DNA of 27,465 nucleotides from Blautia faecis (GTDB lineage Bacteria; Bacillota; Clostridia; Lachnospirales; Lachnospiraceae), in assembly GCF_020554845.1 (NCBI RefSeq), contig NZ_JAJCIA010000050.1:1-27465 (forward strand), read 5' to 3'. The notes beneath the pieces were generated by a model. That model had not been told where the DNA came from and did not search any database. It worked only from the letters and a program-made list of their open reading frames with translations. The first letter of the stretch is position 1. Each line of letters begins with the position of its first letter. This document shows positions 1 to 9,402 of the stretch, piece by piece. The position numbers were made by a program, and so were the translations under genes.

Positions 1-51
1 ATAGCAAAAAAGCAAGTAACTGTAAACTATTATTACTAGATGGATACTATA

Positions 52-1431
52 CTAGTGTCCTCCCATAATATACCGAATCGCATCCTGAATCTGTCTCACA
101 TACACCAGCTTAATTCCATCAGCTTTTTCCACCGAGCTTCTGCACACTTCCGGCAGGATCACTGTATCAAAGCCCAGTTTTTTCGCTTCCTGTACCCTCT
201 GTCCTGCCATACTCACAGCACGCACTTCACCGCTAAGTCCGATCTCTCCAAAAGCCATCAGTTTATCCGGGATCACGATATCTTTCATGCTGGATGCAAT
301 TGCCAAACAGATTCCAAGATCAATCGCCGGTTCTGTCATCTTCATACCGCCGGCAATATTTACATAGGCATCGGAAGAAGCAAGGCGAAGTCCCACCTTC
401 TTCTCCAATACAGCCATCAGAAGATTCACTCTGTTAAAATCTGTTCCCACTGCGGTTCTCCTGGGAATGCCAAAATTACTCTCGCAGACCAACGCCTGGA
501 TTTCCACCAGAATCGGACGTGTTCCTTCCATAGAGCACGCCACTACGCATCCCGACGCATTCTCAGGCCGCCCCTCCAGAAGATATTCAGAAGGGTTGGA
601 AACCTCCTCAAGACCTGAGCCCTGCATCTCGAATACGCCAATCTCATTGGTAGAACCAAACCGGTTCTTTACAGCACGCAGGATTCGATAGGAGGCATGT
701 CTGTCTCCTTCAAAATAGAGCACTGTGTCTACCATGTGCTCCAACACTCTCGGTCCAGCCACGTTCCCCTCCTTTGTAACATGACCAACGATGAAAATCG
801 TGATTCCAAATCCTTTTGCAATCTGCATCAGTACATTGGTAGATTCTCTCACCTGGGAAACACTTCCCGGCGCAGATCCGATTTCTTCGTCAAACATGGT
901 CTGGATGGAATCTATGATTGCTACATCCGGTTTCTTCCGCTCCATCACTTCACGCACTGTATCCAGATTGGTCTCGCATAAAAGCTGAAGATTCTCGTTG
1001 AAAGTACCGATACGATTCGCACGAAGCTTGATCTGACGCAGGGATTCCTCTCCAGAAATGTAAAGGACAGAGCTTCCATTCTCTGCCAGATTCCGGCACA
1101 CCTGTAAAAGAAGGGTGGATTTTCCAATACCCGGATCTCCCCCCACAAGAACCAAAGACCCGGGGACAATGCCGCCCCCGAGTACTCTGTCAAGTTCCCC
1201 TATGTTCGTTGTCTGACGTTCATCCTCTTTCAGACTGATCTCCTTCAGAATCACTGGTTCAGACTGCTGCCTGGAAACGGACTTACCGCCTCCTGATGCC
1301 TTTTTCCCTGTGGATACAGGTTCTTCCGCAAAAGAATTCCAGGCCTTACATCCAGGGCACTGTCCCATCCATTTCGAGGATTCGTAACCGCACTCCTGGC
1401 AAAAATATACCATTTTTTTGTTTTTTAGCAT
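52..1431 (-). CDS. radA: DNA repair protein RadA (Sms)
   Basis: RadA is a RecA-like ATPase that helps process recombination intermediates and drives branch migration during repair. The 459-residue product begins with a four-cysteine zinc finger (Cys11, Cys14, Cys25, Cys28). A RecA-type core follows, with Walker A GDPGIGKST near residues 98-106 and the RadA-specific KNRFG motif near residue 256. The C-terminal third resembles the Lon-protease-like domain of the family, and the length is normal. The start is uncertain: ATG at 1431 overlaps the end of the upstream gene by 7 bp, while a second in-frame ATG at 1413 would give a protein starting just before the zinc finger. Neither has a good Shine-Dalgarno sequence, so translation is probably coupled to the 137-aa gene upstream. 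The family assignment is secure. Confidence 0.96.
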   Translation of the reverse strand: MLKNKKMVYFCQECGYESSKWMGQCPGCKAWNSFAEEPVSTGKKASGGGKSVSRQQSEPVILKEISLKEDERQTTNIGELDRVLGGGIVPGSLVLVGGDPGIGKSTLLLQVCRNLAENGSSVLYISGEESLRQIKLRANRIGTFNENLQLLCETNLDTVREVMERKKPDVAIIDSIQTMFDEEIGSAPGSVSQVRESTNVLMQIAKGFGITIFIVGHVTKEGNVAGPRVLEHMVDTVLYFEGDRHASYRILRAVKNRFGSTNEIGVFEMQGSGLEEVSNPSEYLLEGRPENASGCVVACSMEGTRPILVEIQALVCESNFGIPRRTAVGTDFNRVNLLMAVLEKKVGLRLASSDAYVNIAGGMKMTEPAIDLGICLAIASSMKDIVIPDKLMAFGEIGLSGEVRAVSMAGQRVQEAKKLGFDTVILPEVCRSSVEKADGIKLVYVRQIQDAIRYIMGGH

Positions 1432-1838
1432 TTTACAATTTTTACATCAACAGCTGAGCCATTTCCAAGCTCTACGCTGAAAGAAAGCTTTCCGCCAAGG
1501 TTAGTCTCCATTTTACCTGTACTTGCTCCGTCAAGATATACCTCATACTGTGCTTCTGCTTCAAGTTCTACAGTAATCTGTGCATCCTCCGGTCCCTCTA
1601 CGCGAAAACTCATCTGGTTTCCGTCCTGTGCAAGATTGAATACAGCGGTACCTGGTACGGACTCATATACAAACATACCGTTGCGTTCCAGCTTGGTGAT
1701 CTCCTTGAATGTTTTTACTTTATACATATCTCCCTGATGTGGGTAATCAGAAACCTTTGATTTCTGGTTCTTCTCATAATCTCCAAAGCTGATGGTACCA
1801 TTTTCCTCTGTACGGATCAGTTCCTTTACTACTGCCAT
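1425..1838 (-). CDS. Conserved 137-aa protein of unknown function upstream of radA
   Basis: A soluble 137-residue protein with no signal peptide or membrane segment. The N-terminal half is charged and rich in Lys/Glu. The C-terminal half alternates hydrophobic and polar residues in a way that suggests beta strands. From memory, very similar proteins sit in many Lachnospiraceae genomes and are sometimes labelled 'endosialidase', but no catalytic motif of that enzyme is visible, so I do not use that function. The start is supported by GGGAGGA about 9 nt before ATG. It overlaps radA by 7 bp and should share its transcript. Function unknown. Confidence 0.85.
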   Translation of the reverse strand: MAVVKELIRTEENGTISFGDYEKNQKSKVSDYPHQGDMYKVKTFKEITKLERNGMFVYESVPGTAVFNLAQDGNQMSFRVEGPEDAQITVELEAEAQYEVYLDGASTGKMETNLGGKLSFSVELGNGSAVDVKIVKC

Positions 1839-1875
1839 GATGCTTGTCCTCCCTAAGACTCTTTCGTTATGTTCT

Positions 1876-1897
1876 CCGGCGGATTTCTCCTCGCCAG
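1876..1897 (-). other. Hairpin in the 5' UTR of the 137-aa gene/radA transcript
   Basis: On the minus strand CTGGCG pairs with CGCCGG across a 10-nt loop (six pairs, one G-T). It lies between the predicted promoter and the ribosome binding site. No U-tract follows, so it is not a terminator. It may stabilise or shape the leader. Confidence 0.4.
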
Positions 1898-1930
1898 ATC
1901 CTTTTCACCGGTTTCCCCGATGTTGTACAT

Positions 1931-1960
1931 ATTATATAATAAAACTTTTTTCTTTGCCAG
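1931..1960 (-). promoter_or_regulatory. Promoter for the 137-aa gene and radA
   Basis: Minus-strand -10 TATAAT (1931-1936) with a -35-like CTGGCA (1955-1960), 18-bp spacer. The predicted leader is about 85 nt. It lies in the 180-bp gap below clpC, so radA need not depend on clpC transcription. Confidence 0.6.
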
Positions 1961-2018
1961 TACCTTATATAAAATTTATAGTAATTTTAGAAGATTACGT
2001 TACTGTTCAAACAGAATC

Positions 2019-4478
2019 TTACTTCACTATAAAACGAATTTCTTTATTTCTATACTGTACCTGCACGATGTCTCCCCGCTTGATTTTGCCCTCCAGGAGC
2101 TCATTTGCCAGCCGGTCTTCTATCTTGGACTGAATGGCCCGGCGAAGAGGTCTTGCACCGTATTTAGCATCAAATCCGGCTTCTGCAATATAATCTACTG
2201 CAGAATTCGTCACATTCAGATGAATATCCATCTGTTCCTCACAACGTTTTTCCAGTGATTTCAGGAGTAGAAGTACAATTTTACGGATTTCCTCCTTATT
2301 CAGGGTGTGGAATACCATAATCTCGTCAATTCGATTCAGGAATTCTGGTTTGAAAAGACGGCGCACTTCTTCCATAACGCCGGATTTCATTTTTTCATAA
2401 TCCTTTTTCTCATCTTTCTGGGAAATAAACCCAAGCTGCTTCGGTTCTACGATTGCCTGTGCGCCCGCATTGGAAGTCATGATAATGATTGTCTGTTTAA
2501 AATCCACTTTTCTTCCGTGGGCATCTGTAATATGTCCGTCATCCAGCACCTGAAGCAAAATATTAAACACATCCGGATGTGCTTTCTCGATCTCATCAAA
2601 AAGAATAACACTGTATGGATTTCTGCGTACTTTTTCACTGAGCTGTCCGCCCTCATCATATCCCACATATCCTGGCGGAGAACCGATCAGCTTGGAAACA
2701 CTATGTTTCTCCATATATTCAGACATGTCTACACGAATCATAGCCTGTTCGCTGCCAAATACAGCCTGAGCCAGCGCCTTGGAAAGTTCTGTTTTTCCAA
2801 CGCCTGTTGGTCCCAGAAACAGGAAAGAACCAATTGGACGGTTCGGATCCTTCAATCCTACACGACCACGTTTTACAGCCTGAGAAACAGCACGAACCGC
2901 TTCCTCCTGACCAATCACGCGTTTGTGAAGTTCTTTTTCCAATTGAGCAAGGCGTCTGGTTTCTCCTTCTGTCAATCTTTGTACCGGAATTTTGGTCCAG
3001 TCGGATACAATGGAAGCTACGGCTTTTTCGTCCACTTTTCCGGATTTTCTCTGATTCTTCTTTTCTTCTTTTACTTGAAGCTGCTCAAGTCTGGCTTCTG
3101 CTTCCTTCTGTTTCTCCTGACATTCTTTGGCAAGACTTAAATAACCAGTTTTGATGGCACGCTCTTTCTCCTGAAGGATTTCCTGAATCTCACGGCTTAA
3201 ATCCTCAATCTCGGAAGAAGCCTGATATCCGGAAAGCTGTACCTTAGAAGCAGCTTCATCAATCAGGTCGATTGCTTTATCCGGAAGAAATCTGTCGTTA
3301 ATATAACGTACTGACATTTTAACTGCTGCTTCCAAAGCTTCATCTGATATTTCTACTTTATGATGTCTTTCATAGTATGGGCGAAGTCCTTTCAGGATCT
3401 CGTAAGCCTCCTCTTCAGAAGGCTCTTCCACGGTGACCGGCTGGAAGCGTCGCTCCAGAGCAGCATCCTTCTCTATATATTTGCGGTACTCTTCCAGAGT
3501 GGTCGCACCTATGATCTGCAATTCTCCACGGGAAAGAGATGGCTTCAGAATATTGGAAGCGTCAAGGGCGCCTTCCGCACCGCCAGCTCCAATAATTGTA
3601 TGAAGCTCGTCAATGAACAGAAGAATCCCCTGATTCTCACGTACTTCATCCACGACCTTACGGATACGCTCTTCAAATTCACCTCTGTACTTGCTTCCAG
3701 CCACCATTCCAGACAGATCCAGCACTACCAGACGCTTGTCTTTAATCGTCTCCGGAACACTACCTGCAAGAATCCTCTGGGCAAGCCCCTCTGCAATAGC
3801 AGTCTTGCCTACCCCGGGTTCGCCTACCAGACATGGATTGTTCTTGGTTCTACGGCTTAAGATCTGGATCAGTCTGCTGATTTCCTTTTCCCTTCCCACA
3901 ACAGGATCCAGTTTGCCCTCTGCTGCCATCTGGGTCAGATCACGGCTGTACTGGTCAAGTGCCGGTGTCGGGCTGCCTCCGGGATTTTGCATGGCCTTGG
4001 CAGCCTGGAACTCTTCCTGAATAGACTCATTGTCATAGCCCATGGCTCCAAGGACTGCTGCATAAAGCTTCTGGATATTCACTCCCATCGTATATAAAAG
4101 CCTGGTTCCAACACAGTCCGTCTCGCGGAGCATGGCAAGGAGCAAATGCTCCGTTCCGGCCTTCTCACAGCCAGAATTCTGTGCCTCTGCCACAGCACTT
4201 TCCAGAACCTTCTCTGTTCTCGGACTGTATACCGGCTTCATTTCAATCTCAGTTACATTTCCCACTTCTGCCGGAGTCACCAGCTTGTCGATCAGTTCCA
4301 CCAGCTTCTTGCCATCTACCTGAAATTCCTCCAGGACTCTTCCGGCAGCGCCTTCTGTCTCACTTAAAAGTCCCAGCAAAAGATGTTCTGTACCAATATA
4401 GCCCAGTTCAAAGTCAATGGCTGCTGCCTTTGCCAGTGTCAGGGCTGTCTGAGCCTGTTTCGTAAATTTATTTCGCAT
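2019..4478 (-). CDS. clpC: ATP-dependent Clp protease ATPase subunit ClpC
   Basis: Hsp100 unfoldase that threads substrates into ClpP for degradation in the cytosol. The 819-residue product has the full ClpC layout: two Clp-N repeats (about residues 1-145), first AAA domain with Walker A GEPGVGKT (219-226), pore motif [10 protein letters not shown] and Walker B FIDELH, a coiled-coil middle domain (about 420-490) that carries the ClpC-type M-domain, a second AAA domain with GPTGVGKT and GYVGYDEGG, and a C-terminal Clp D2-small domain. The length matches Bacillus ClpC. AAGGAGG lies 12 nt before ATG. In Bacillus, clpC follows ctsR-mcsA-mcsB; here a GntR regulator precedes it and I see no CtsR heptad repeats (GGTCAAA type) in the 62-bp gap, so its stress control is probably different. 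It is most likely cotranscribed with the GntR gene. Confidence 0.97.
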   Translation of the reverse strand: MRNKFTKQAQTALTLAKAAAIDFELGYIGTEHLLLGLLSETEGAAGRVLEEFQVDGKKLVELIDKLVTPAEVGNVTEIEMKPVYSPRTEKVLESAVAEAQNSGCEKAGTEHLLLAMLRETDCVGTRLLYTMGVNIQKLYAAVLGAMGYDNESIQEEFQAAKAMQNPGGSPTPALDQYSRDLTQMAAEGKLDPVVGREKEISRLIQILSRRTKNNPCLVGEPGVGKTAIAEGLAQRILAGSVPETIKDKRLVVLDLSGMVAGSKYRGEFEERIRKVVDEVRENQGILLFIDELHTIIGAGGAEGALDASNILKPSLSRGELQIIGATTLEEYRKYIEKDAALERRFQPVTVEEPSEEEAYEILKGLRPYYERHHKVEISDEALEAAVKMSVRYINDRFLPDKAIDLIDEAASKVQLSGYQASSEIEDLSREIQEILQEKERAIKTGYLSLAKECQEKQKEAEARLEQLQVKEEKKNQRKSGKVDEKAVASIVSDWTKIPVQRLTEGETRRLAQLEKELHKRVIGQEEAVRAVSQAVKRGRVGLKDPNRPIGSFLFLGPTGVGKTELSKALAQAVFGSEQAMIRVDMSEYMEKHSVSKLIGSPPGYVGYDEGGQLSEKVRRNPYSVILFDEIEKAHPDVFNILLQVLDDGHITDAHGRKVDFKQTIIIMTSNAGAQAIVEPKQLGFISQKDEKKDYEKMKSGVMEEVRRLFKPEFLNRIDEIMVFHTLNKEEIRKIVLLLLKSLEKRCEEQMDIHLNVTNSAVDYIAEAGFDAKYGARPLRRAIQSKIEDRLANELLEGKIKRGDIVQVQYRNKEIRFIVK

Positions 4479-4540
4479 TGATCAATTGTTCCTCCTTACG
4501 CTAGTGTACAAACAAGTTGATTTCTCGAACAATCTCGCTT

Positions 4541-4912
4541 TTATTTCTCATATTCATCCAAAATCTCATCTATAAGACTATGCACTTCTTCCCTGGTCAC
4601 ATTATTGCAGCAGCCTCTTGCCAGCGCAACACGCAAATTCTGCTTCAGTTCCTCCATAGCCCTTAATTTATCCACATCCAGGCAGATTACCGCGCCTTTT
4701 CTTCTGTCAATGGAGACAAATCCTTCCTGGCGTAACAAGGAATAGGCCTTGTTTACTGTATGCATATTAATTCCAATGGTATCCGCAAGCTGTCTGACAG
4801 ATGGAAGGGGATCTCCTTCCTGCAGCCGGGATGTGGCAATTCCCATAATGATCTGATTCATCAGCTGGGTATAAAGTGCCTCGTCACTCTGGAAATCTAT
4901 CTCTATTACCAT
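4541..4912 (-). CDS. GntR-family regulator (short YtrA type)
   Basis: A 123-residue transcription factor. Residues about 8-75 form the GntR winged helix, with the characteristic PLPSVRQLADTIGINMHTVNKAYSLLRQEG recognition region split by the turn. The remaining roughly 45 residues are a short helical tail, the hallmark of the YtrA subgroup, which lacks a large ligand domain. YtrA-type regulators often control linked transporter genes, but none is adjacent here. The gene is followed after 62 bp by clpC in the same direction, suggesting autoregulation together with clpC. RBS GGGAGGG precedes ATG by about 5 nt. The target and signal are unknown. Confidence 0.9.
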   Translation of the reverse strand: MVIEIDFQSDEALYTQLMNQIIMGIATSRLQEGDPLPSVRQLADTIGINMHTVNKAYSLLRQEGFVSIDRRKGAVICLDVDKLRAMEELKQNLRVALARGCCNNVTREEVHSLIDEILDEYEK

Positions 4913-4945
4913 TTTATCCCTCCCTGTAAAAAATAGTGAATATTA

Positions 4946-4983
4946 CAAAAACAAAGGGACCGGAGTCATACTGCCCCGGTCTC
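4946..4983 (-). terminator. Rho-independent terminator of the SseB-family gene
   Basis: Minus strand: GAGACCGG pairs with CCGGTCCC (one G-T) around a 12-nt loop, followed by TTTGTTTTTG. It separates the SseB-family gene from the GntR-clpC pair. A weak promoter (ATGACT, 18 bp, TAATAT) overlaps its downstream arm and could serve the GntR gene. Confidence 0.75.
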
Positions 4984-5053
4984 TTCCTGTCTTTCGTAAT
5001 AAACACTTTGTCTAAATATAAGCCATCTGCAAAGCTGGCAGCGCTCCCTATTC

Positions 5054-5947
5054 CTACTGAACCGGTGTCTCAGCTGCCGGTGCTTCTTCTGCCTTTACTT
5101 CACCCTTTGATGCCTTAGTCTCCTGAGCTGCTGCCTCAGCAGGCGCATTCTCAGCCGGTGCTGCAGCTGGAGGGATCTCAACACCCAGAATCTTTCCAAG
5201 CTGTACTCTGTCAAGGATCAGATTGAATCCCATCGGGTTGATCACAAATGCCTTCGCCTGGTTAATGATAAGACCTGGCAGTTTGGCAAATGGAACCTTG
5301 GCTGCCCGAAGCTTCTTGCCTCTTGCAAATTTATCAAATTCCATAACATCTGTAAAAGCCGGCTGAAGAATATCACCCTGTTTGTTCTTAAGATATGGAA
5401 TGTTAACCTTGGTCGGGTCTTCCGGATCAGTAGCCATAGCTACCAGGAATTCGGATTTCTTAAGATTCACGATCAGCTCTTCTTCCATTTCACGAAGGTT
5501 CACAGTGCGCTCCTCTTTCTTAATCGGGCGACGGAGTTCCTGCATAAAATAGATACCCGAAAGCTGAAGAGTGGAATTAAAAAGTGGCTGCTTCTTCGGC
5601 TCAAGCTGGCTAAAGTCTGCCTGTCTGGCAATTCTGGTAAGCTCAACCTCAATCTGATTCTCTCCATCAACCCATACTACACTGTTTACACCGATTGCAT
5701 AAAGTGTGCCGTAGAATCTTGGGTAGTCTTTCTTCTCATATTTCATTCCCATAAGAAGAATCTTATCCTCTAATTTCTTCTTGCCAAATGCTTTAATCTC
5801 TTCTTCTGTGGCAAATACCCACACCTGATCATTAAAGCTCTCCTGATCGCAAATTACATATGGAAGCTTCGTAGCCTGTGAATACGCTACAAAGATTTCG
5901 TCTCTTGTCTGTAATTCCTTAATTGCTTCCTGTTCAGTGATTCCCAT
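5054..5947 (-). CDS. SseB-family protein
   Basis: A 297-residue cytosolic protein. The N-terminal region (about residues 8-120) has the mixed alpha/beta pattern of the SseB N-terminal domain, including ATKLPYVICD and WVFATEEEIKAF. The middle part (about 140-255) resembles the second SseB-like module. The last roughly 40 residues are an Ala/Glu/Pro/Lys-rich, probably disordered tail. SseB proteins are named from enterobacterial relatives; in Firmicutes they have no proven role. RBS GAGAGG precedes ATG. The gene appears monocistronic, with a promoter at 6058-6086 and a terminator at 4946-4983. The family call is fairly safe; the function is unknown. Confidence 0.8.
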   Translation of the reverse strand: MGITEQEAIKELQTRDEIFVAYSQATKLPYVICDQESFNDQVWVFATEEEIKAFGKKKLEDKILLMGMKYEKKDYPRFYGTLYAIGVNSVVWVDGENQIEVELTRIARQADFSQLEPKKQPLFNSTLQLSGIYFMQELRRPIKKEERTVNLREMEEELIVNLKKSEFLVAMATDPEDPTKVNIPYLKNKQGDILQPAFTDVMEFDKFARGKKLRAAKVPFAKLPGLIINQAKAFVINPMGFNLILDRVQLGKILGVEIPPAAAPAENAPAEAAAQETKASKGEVKAEEAPAAETPVQ

Positions 5948-6038
5948 GTCATTATCCTCTCAGTCCTGGTTTCCTGCTGTCGTATACGAAAATTCTATGA
6001 ACCTTGTCCTGTCTGGCAGATTTCAAAACATATCGACA

Positions 6039-6057
6039 AAAACCTAATATAGGTTTT
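6039..6057. promoter_or_regulatory. 19-bp palindrome at the SseB-gene transcription start (candidate operator)
   Basis: AAAACCTA-ATA-TAGGTTTT, a perfect 8-bp inverted repeat with a 3-bp spacer, lies immediately downstream of the -10 hexamer, where it would cover the transcription start. The position suits a repressor site; the regulator is not known. Confidence 0.5.
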
Positions 6058-6086
6058 ATTTTATAACAAAATTGCAAAAAAGTAAA
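6058..6086 (-). promoter_or_regulatory. Promoter of the SseB-family gene
   Basis: Minus-strand -35 TTTACT (6081-6086), 17-bp spacer, -10 TAAAAT (6058-6063). The leader is about 100 nt long and starts in the 19-bp palindrome. Confidence 0.65.
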
Positions 6087-6155
6087 GTCTAACCGTCAGT
6101 GTTTTTATGCAATTTTACCGCGTTCCTGGCATCCACTGATCCGACAAACTTCCTC

Positions 6156-7349
6156 TTATTTTGTCATAAATTCTACAATCTTATCAAGCTGTGCCAGCTG
6201 GTCTTCTTTCAGGGCAGACTTTACCGTTACCGTCTCTTCATAGATTTCCATATCTTTCATACCAGAAAGGATCTCCTTCATCTGCTTACCTGCAGTAGAA
6301 GCCCAGGTACCGTTTTCCAGAACTGCCACTTTTCTCTTCTGCAGATTGTGGGCAGCAAGTTCATGAAGCAGGGTTTCCATCTTCGGGAAAAGTCCTGCAT
6401 TATAAGTCGGGCAGGCAAATACGATTCTGTCACAGCGGAATGCTTCCGCTACCAGATAGGAAGGATCTGTTACAGAAACATCATAAACCTTCACATTCTT
6501 CTCCCCTGCATCTGCCAGTCTGCCTGCCAGAACATCAGCTGCATTCTCAGTATTTCCATAAATGGAGGCATACATAACCACAACATTATGGTCTTCAGGG
6601 GTATAAGTGCTCCATTTCTGATACTTGTCAATAAACCATCCAAGATCCTCTCTCCAGATAGGACCATGAAGTGGGCAGATCATGGCGATATCAAGTGTAA
6701 GGGCCTTTTTCAGGGCACTCTGAACCGGTCCGCCGTATTTTCCAACAATATTTACTAGATATCTTCTGGCGTCATCCAGCCACTCTTCTTTAAAGTTTAC
6801 TTCATCTGCAAACACATTTCCATTCAGCGCCCCAAAAGTACCAAAAGCATCTGCGCTGAAAAGCACTTTGTCATATGCATCGTATGTAACCATTGCCTCC
6901 GGCCAGTGAACCATGGGGATCATGGCAAACGCAAGGGTATGTTTACCTGTACTGATGGTATCTCCCTCTTTGATCACAACTGCATGGGCGTCCACGTCAA
7001 AGGTAAAGAACTGTTTCATCATGTTAAAGGTCTTGGCATTTCCCACAACCTTCACTTCCGGGAATCTTCTTACCACCTCTTCCACAATTGCACAATGATC
7101 TGGTTCCATATGGTTTACGATCATATAATCCAAAGGTCTGTTTCCAAGAACATGCTCCAGATTTTCAAAAAACTGTCCGCTTACAGACTTGTCAACTGTA
7201 TCCAGAAGCACGGTCTGCTCATCCAGGATCACATAAGAGTTGTAGGAAACTCCTCTTGGAATCGGGTAAATATTTTCAAAAAGGGCAAGTCTTCTGTCAC
7301 TTGCACCGATCCAGTATAAATCTTCGTTTACTTTCTTCACATTGTACAT
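6156..7349 (-). CDS. fprA: A-type flavoprotein / flavodiiron protein FprA
   Basis: Flavodiiron proteins reduce O2 to water (some reduce NO) with electrons from rubredoxin or another reduced carrier, protecting anaerobes from oxygen. The 397-residue product has a metallo-beta-lactamase-like N-terminal domain with the di-iron ligand motif HMEPDH, further ligand candidates in MVHWPEAM, SADAFG and CPLHGPIW, and a C-terminal flavodoxin domain beginning at VVMYASIYGNTENAA. There is no fused rubredoxin, as in standard FprA. Length is typical. AGGAGGAA precedes ATG with good spacing. The gene appears monocistronic, downstream of the purine operon terminator. A 19-bp inverted repeat in its leader region could make it redox-responsive. 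Confidence 0.93.
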   Translation of the reverse strand: MYNVKKVNEDLYWIGASDRRLALFENIYPIPRGVSYNSYVILDEQTVLLDTVDKSVSGQFFENLEHVLGNRPLDYMIVNHMEPDHCAIVEEVVRRFPEVKVVGNAKTFNMMKQFFTFDVDAHAVVIKEGDTISTGKHTLAFAMIPMVHWPEAMVTYDAYDKVLFSADAFGTFGALNGNVFADEVNFKEEWLDDARRYLVNIVGKYGGPVQSALKKALTLDIAMICPLHGPIWREDLGWFIDKYQKWSTYTPEDHNVVVMYASIYGNTENAADVLAGRLADAGEKNVKVYDVSVTDPSYLVAEAFRCDRIVFACPTYNAGLFPKMETLLHELAAHNLQKRKVAVLENGTWASTAGKQMKEILSGMKDMEIYEETVTVKSALKEDQLAQLDKIVEFMTK

Positions 7350-7379
7350 AATGGTTCCTCCTAATGCTTTTGCTAAACA

Positions 7380-7398
7380 AATTCTGCAATACAGAATT
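7380..7398. promoter_or_regulatory. 19-bp inverted repeat upstream of fprA (candidate operator)
   Basis: AATTCTG-CAATA-CAGAATT, perfect 7-bp arms with a 5-bp spacer, about 30 bp upstream of the fprA start codon. It does not match the Rex, PerR or Fur consensus as I know them. It lies where a repressor of fprA would be expected; inference only. Confidence 0.4.
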
Positions 7399-7440
7399 CT
7401 CTGACTTTTGTATTTTCATCCTGTCAGGACTTCTATAACC

Positions 7441-7474
7441 AAAAACAGACAGGAAACACTCTTGTCTCCTGCCT
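7441..7474 (-). terminator. Terminator of the purE-M-N-D operon
   Basis: Minus strand: AGGCAGGA pairs with TCCTGTCT (one G-T) with a 12-nt loop, followed by GTTTTTGG. It begins about 16 nt after the purD stop. Confidence 0.75.
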
Positions 7475-7490
7475 ATTTTATACCACTTAA

Positions 7491-8765
7491 TTATGCTTCG
7501 TCAATTGCTTTTCCAATATCATGGCGCATATATTTATTTGCGAAAGTGATCCACTCTGTTGCCGCATAGGCATTTTTTCTGGCCTCTTTCAGATTGCTGC
7601 CTGTGGCTGTGATTCCTACAACACGTCCACCATTTGTAACGATCTGTCCATCCTTAAACTTGGTTCCGGCATGGAAACAGTAATATCCCTCTTTATCCTT
7701 GAAATTCTCAAATCCATACATCGGGATTTCTTTCTCATATTTCACCGGATATCCGTCACTTGCGAGAACTACACAAACAGCGGCATTGTCCTCAAACTGA
7801 AGATCGATCTGATCCAGAGTTCCATCAATGCAGGCTTCCATAACTTCTACAATGTCGTTCTTCATACGCGGAAGAACAACCTGTGCTTCCGGATCTCCGA
7901 AACGGGCATTGTATTCCAGTACCTTCGGACCATCTGCTGTCAGCATCAGACCAAAGAAAATGATTCCTTTAAATTCTCTTCCCTCAGCGGCCATTGCATC
8001 CACAGTTGGCTGATATACATATTTCTTACAGAACTCATCCACCTCTTTTGTGTAGAAAGGACTGGGAGAAAAGGTTCCCATTCCGCCTGTATTTAAGCCC
8101 TGGTCACCGTCCTTTGCACGCTTATGATCCTGTGCGGAGGTCATGGTTTTAATTGTTTTTCCATCTACAAAAGAAAGAACGGAAACTTCACGACCAGTCA
8201 TAAATTCCTCAATAACCATGGTATTTCCGGCGCTTCCAAACTTCTTATCTTCCATGATCTCTTTCACACCAGCTTCTGCTTCCTGAAGATTCTGACAGAT
8301 CAGAACACCTTTTCCAAGAGCAAGTCCGTCTGCTTTGAGGACGATAGGGAATTTTGCTTCGGTGCGAAGATAAACCAGTGCCTTTTCCGGGTCATCAAAA
8401 TTCTCGTATGCGGCCGTTGGAATGTTGTATTTCTTCATCAGATCCTTGGAAAATGCCTTGGAGCCTTCCAGGATTGCTGCATTTTTACGAGGTCCGAATA
8501 CCCGTAAACCACGGGATTCAAACTCGTCTACTATACCGCCTACCAACGGATCATCCATACCGATGATGGTAAGGTCTATCTGATTTTCCTGAGCAAAATC
8601 AGCAAGTTTTTCAAATTCCATAGCACCAATGTTCACGCACTCTGCATACTCTGCAATTCCTGCATTTCCCGGTGCACAGTAAATCTTATCTGCATTAGGG
8701 CTTCTGGATACACTCCATGCGATTGCATGCTCTCTTCCGCCGCTTCCTACGATCAGTACCTTCAT
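7491..8765 (-). CDS. purD: Phosphoribosylamine-glycine ligase (GAR synthetase)
   Basis: PurD catalyses ATP-dependent ligation of glycine to 5-phosphoribosylamine, the second step of purine synthesis. The 424-residue product starts with the family signature MKVLIVGSGGREHAIAW and contains the ATP-grasp core (VLKADGLALGKGV) and the signature segment ARFGDPEAQVVLPR. Length is typical. AAGGAGGAG precedes ATG. It is the last gene of the operon, 10 bp after purN, and is followed by a terminator. Confidence 0.97.
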   Translation of the reverse strand: MKVLIVGSGGREHAIAWSVSRSPNADKIYCAPGNAGIAEYAECVNIGAMEFEKLADFAQENQIDLTIIGMDDPLVGGIVDEFESRGLRVFGPRKNAAILEGSKAFSKDLMKKYNIPTAAYENFDDPEKALVYLRTEAKFPIVLKADGLALGKGVLICQNLQEAEAGVKEIMEDKKFGSAGNTMVIEEFMTGREVSVLSFVDGKTIKTMTSAQDHKRAKDGDQGLNTGGMGTFSPSPFYTKEVDEFCKKYVYQPTVDAMAAEGREFKGIIFFGLMLTADGPKVLEYNARFGDPEAQVVLPRMKNDIVEVMEACIDGTLDQIDLQFEDNAAVCVVLASDGYPVKYEKEIPMYGFENFKDKEGYYCFHAGTKFKDGQIVTNGGRVVGITATGSNLKEARKNAYAATEWITFANKYMRHDIGKAIDEA

Positions 8766-8775
8766 AATCTCCTCC

Positions 8776-9402
8776 TTAATCGCTGATAGTCACAATATGA
8801 TCTTCTACCGAAATCTTTCCATTGGCAATAAGATTAATTGCTTTCGGAAGGATCTTCCACTCTGCCTTTTCCATTACACTTCTCTGAAGAGACTGGGGGG
8901 TATCATCCGGCTCGATTTTTACTGCTTTCTGCAAAATAATAGGGCCGGTATCTGTACCTGTATCCACGAAATGAACAGTAGCACCTGTTACCTTCACTCC
9001 TCTTTTTAAGGCAGCTTCATGAACATGAAGTCCATAGTATCCTACACCGCAAAAGGATGGGATCAGGGATGGGTGGATGTTGATAATCTTATTTGGAAAT
9101 GCCTCCACGATCATAGGTGGAATTGCAACCAGATAGCCAGCAAGAACAATCAGTTCTGCACCGCTTTCCTGCAATTTCTTTAACAGTGCCTTATGAAATT
9201 CTTCACGTTTTTCAAATTCTTTAGGAGAAATACAGACAGCCTCTATACCATGGTTCTTCGCTCTTTCCAGTGCGTAAGCATTTGGATTATTGCTGATCAC
9301 AAGGGAAACTTCCGCATTGGTGATCCTGCCGGAATCAATGGCATCCAGGATTGCCTGGAGATTGGTACCGCCTCCTGATACCAGGACAGCAACCTTTAGC
9401 AT
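8776..9402 (-). CDS. purN: Phosphoribosylglycinamide formyltransferase (folate-dependent)
   Basis: PurN transfers a formyl group from 10-formyl-tetrahydrofolate to GAR. The 208-residue product shows the N-terminal [13 protein letters not shown] loop, the catalytic [10 protein letters not shown] segment (catalytic Asn and His) and [10 protein letters not shown] with the catalytic Asp. Length is typical. The start codon overlaps the purM stop by 7 bp (ATGCTAA), which indicates translational coupling. The RBS AAGGGAG lies inside purM. Confidence 0.97.
   Translation of the reverse strand: MLKVAVLVSGGGTNLQAILDAIDSGRITNAEVSLVISNNPNAYALERAKNHGIEAVCISPKEFEKREEFHKALLKKLQESGAELIVLAGYLVAIPPMIVEAFPNKIINIHPSLIPSFCGVGYYGLHVHEAALKRGVKVTGATVHFVDTGTDTGPIILQKAVKIEPDDTPQSLQRSVMEKAEWKILPKAINLIANGKISVEDHIVTISD

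Noticed and set aside
1999..2009. GTTACTGTTCA downstream of clpC, identical to 11 bp of the MITE end
   Set aside because: No second end, no body and no target duplication. It lies in a weak hairpin after clpC and may be chance.
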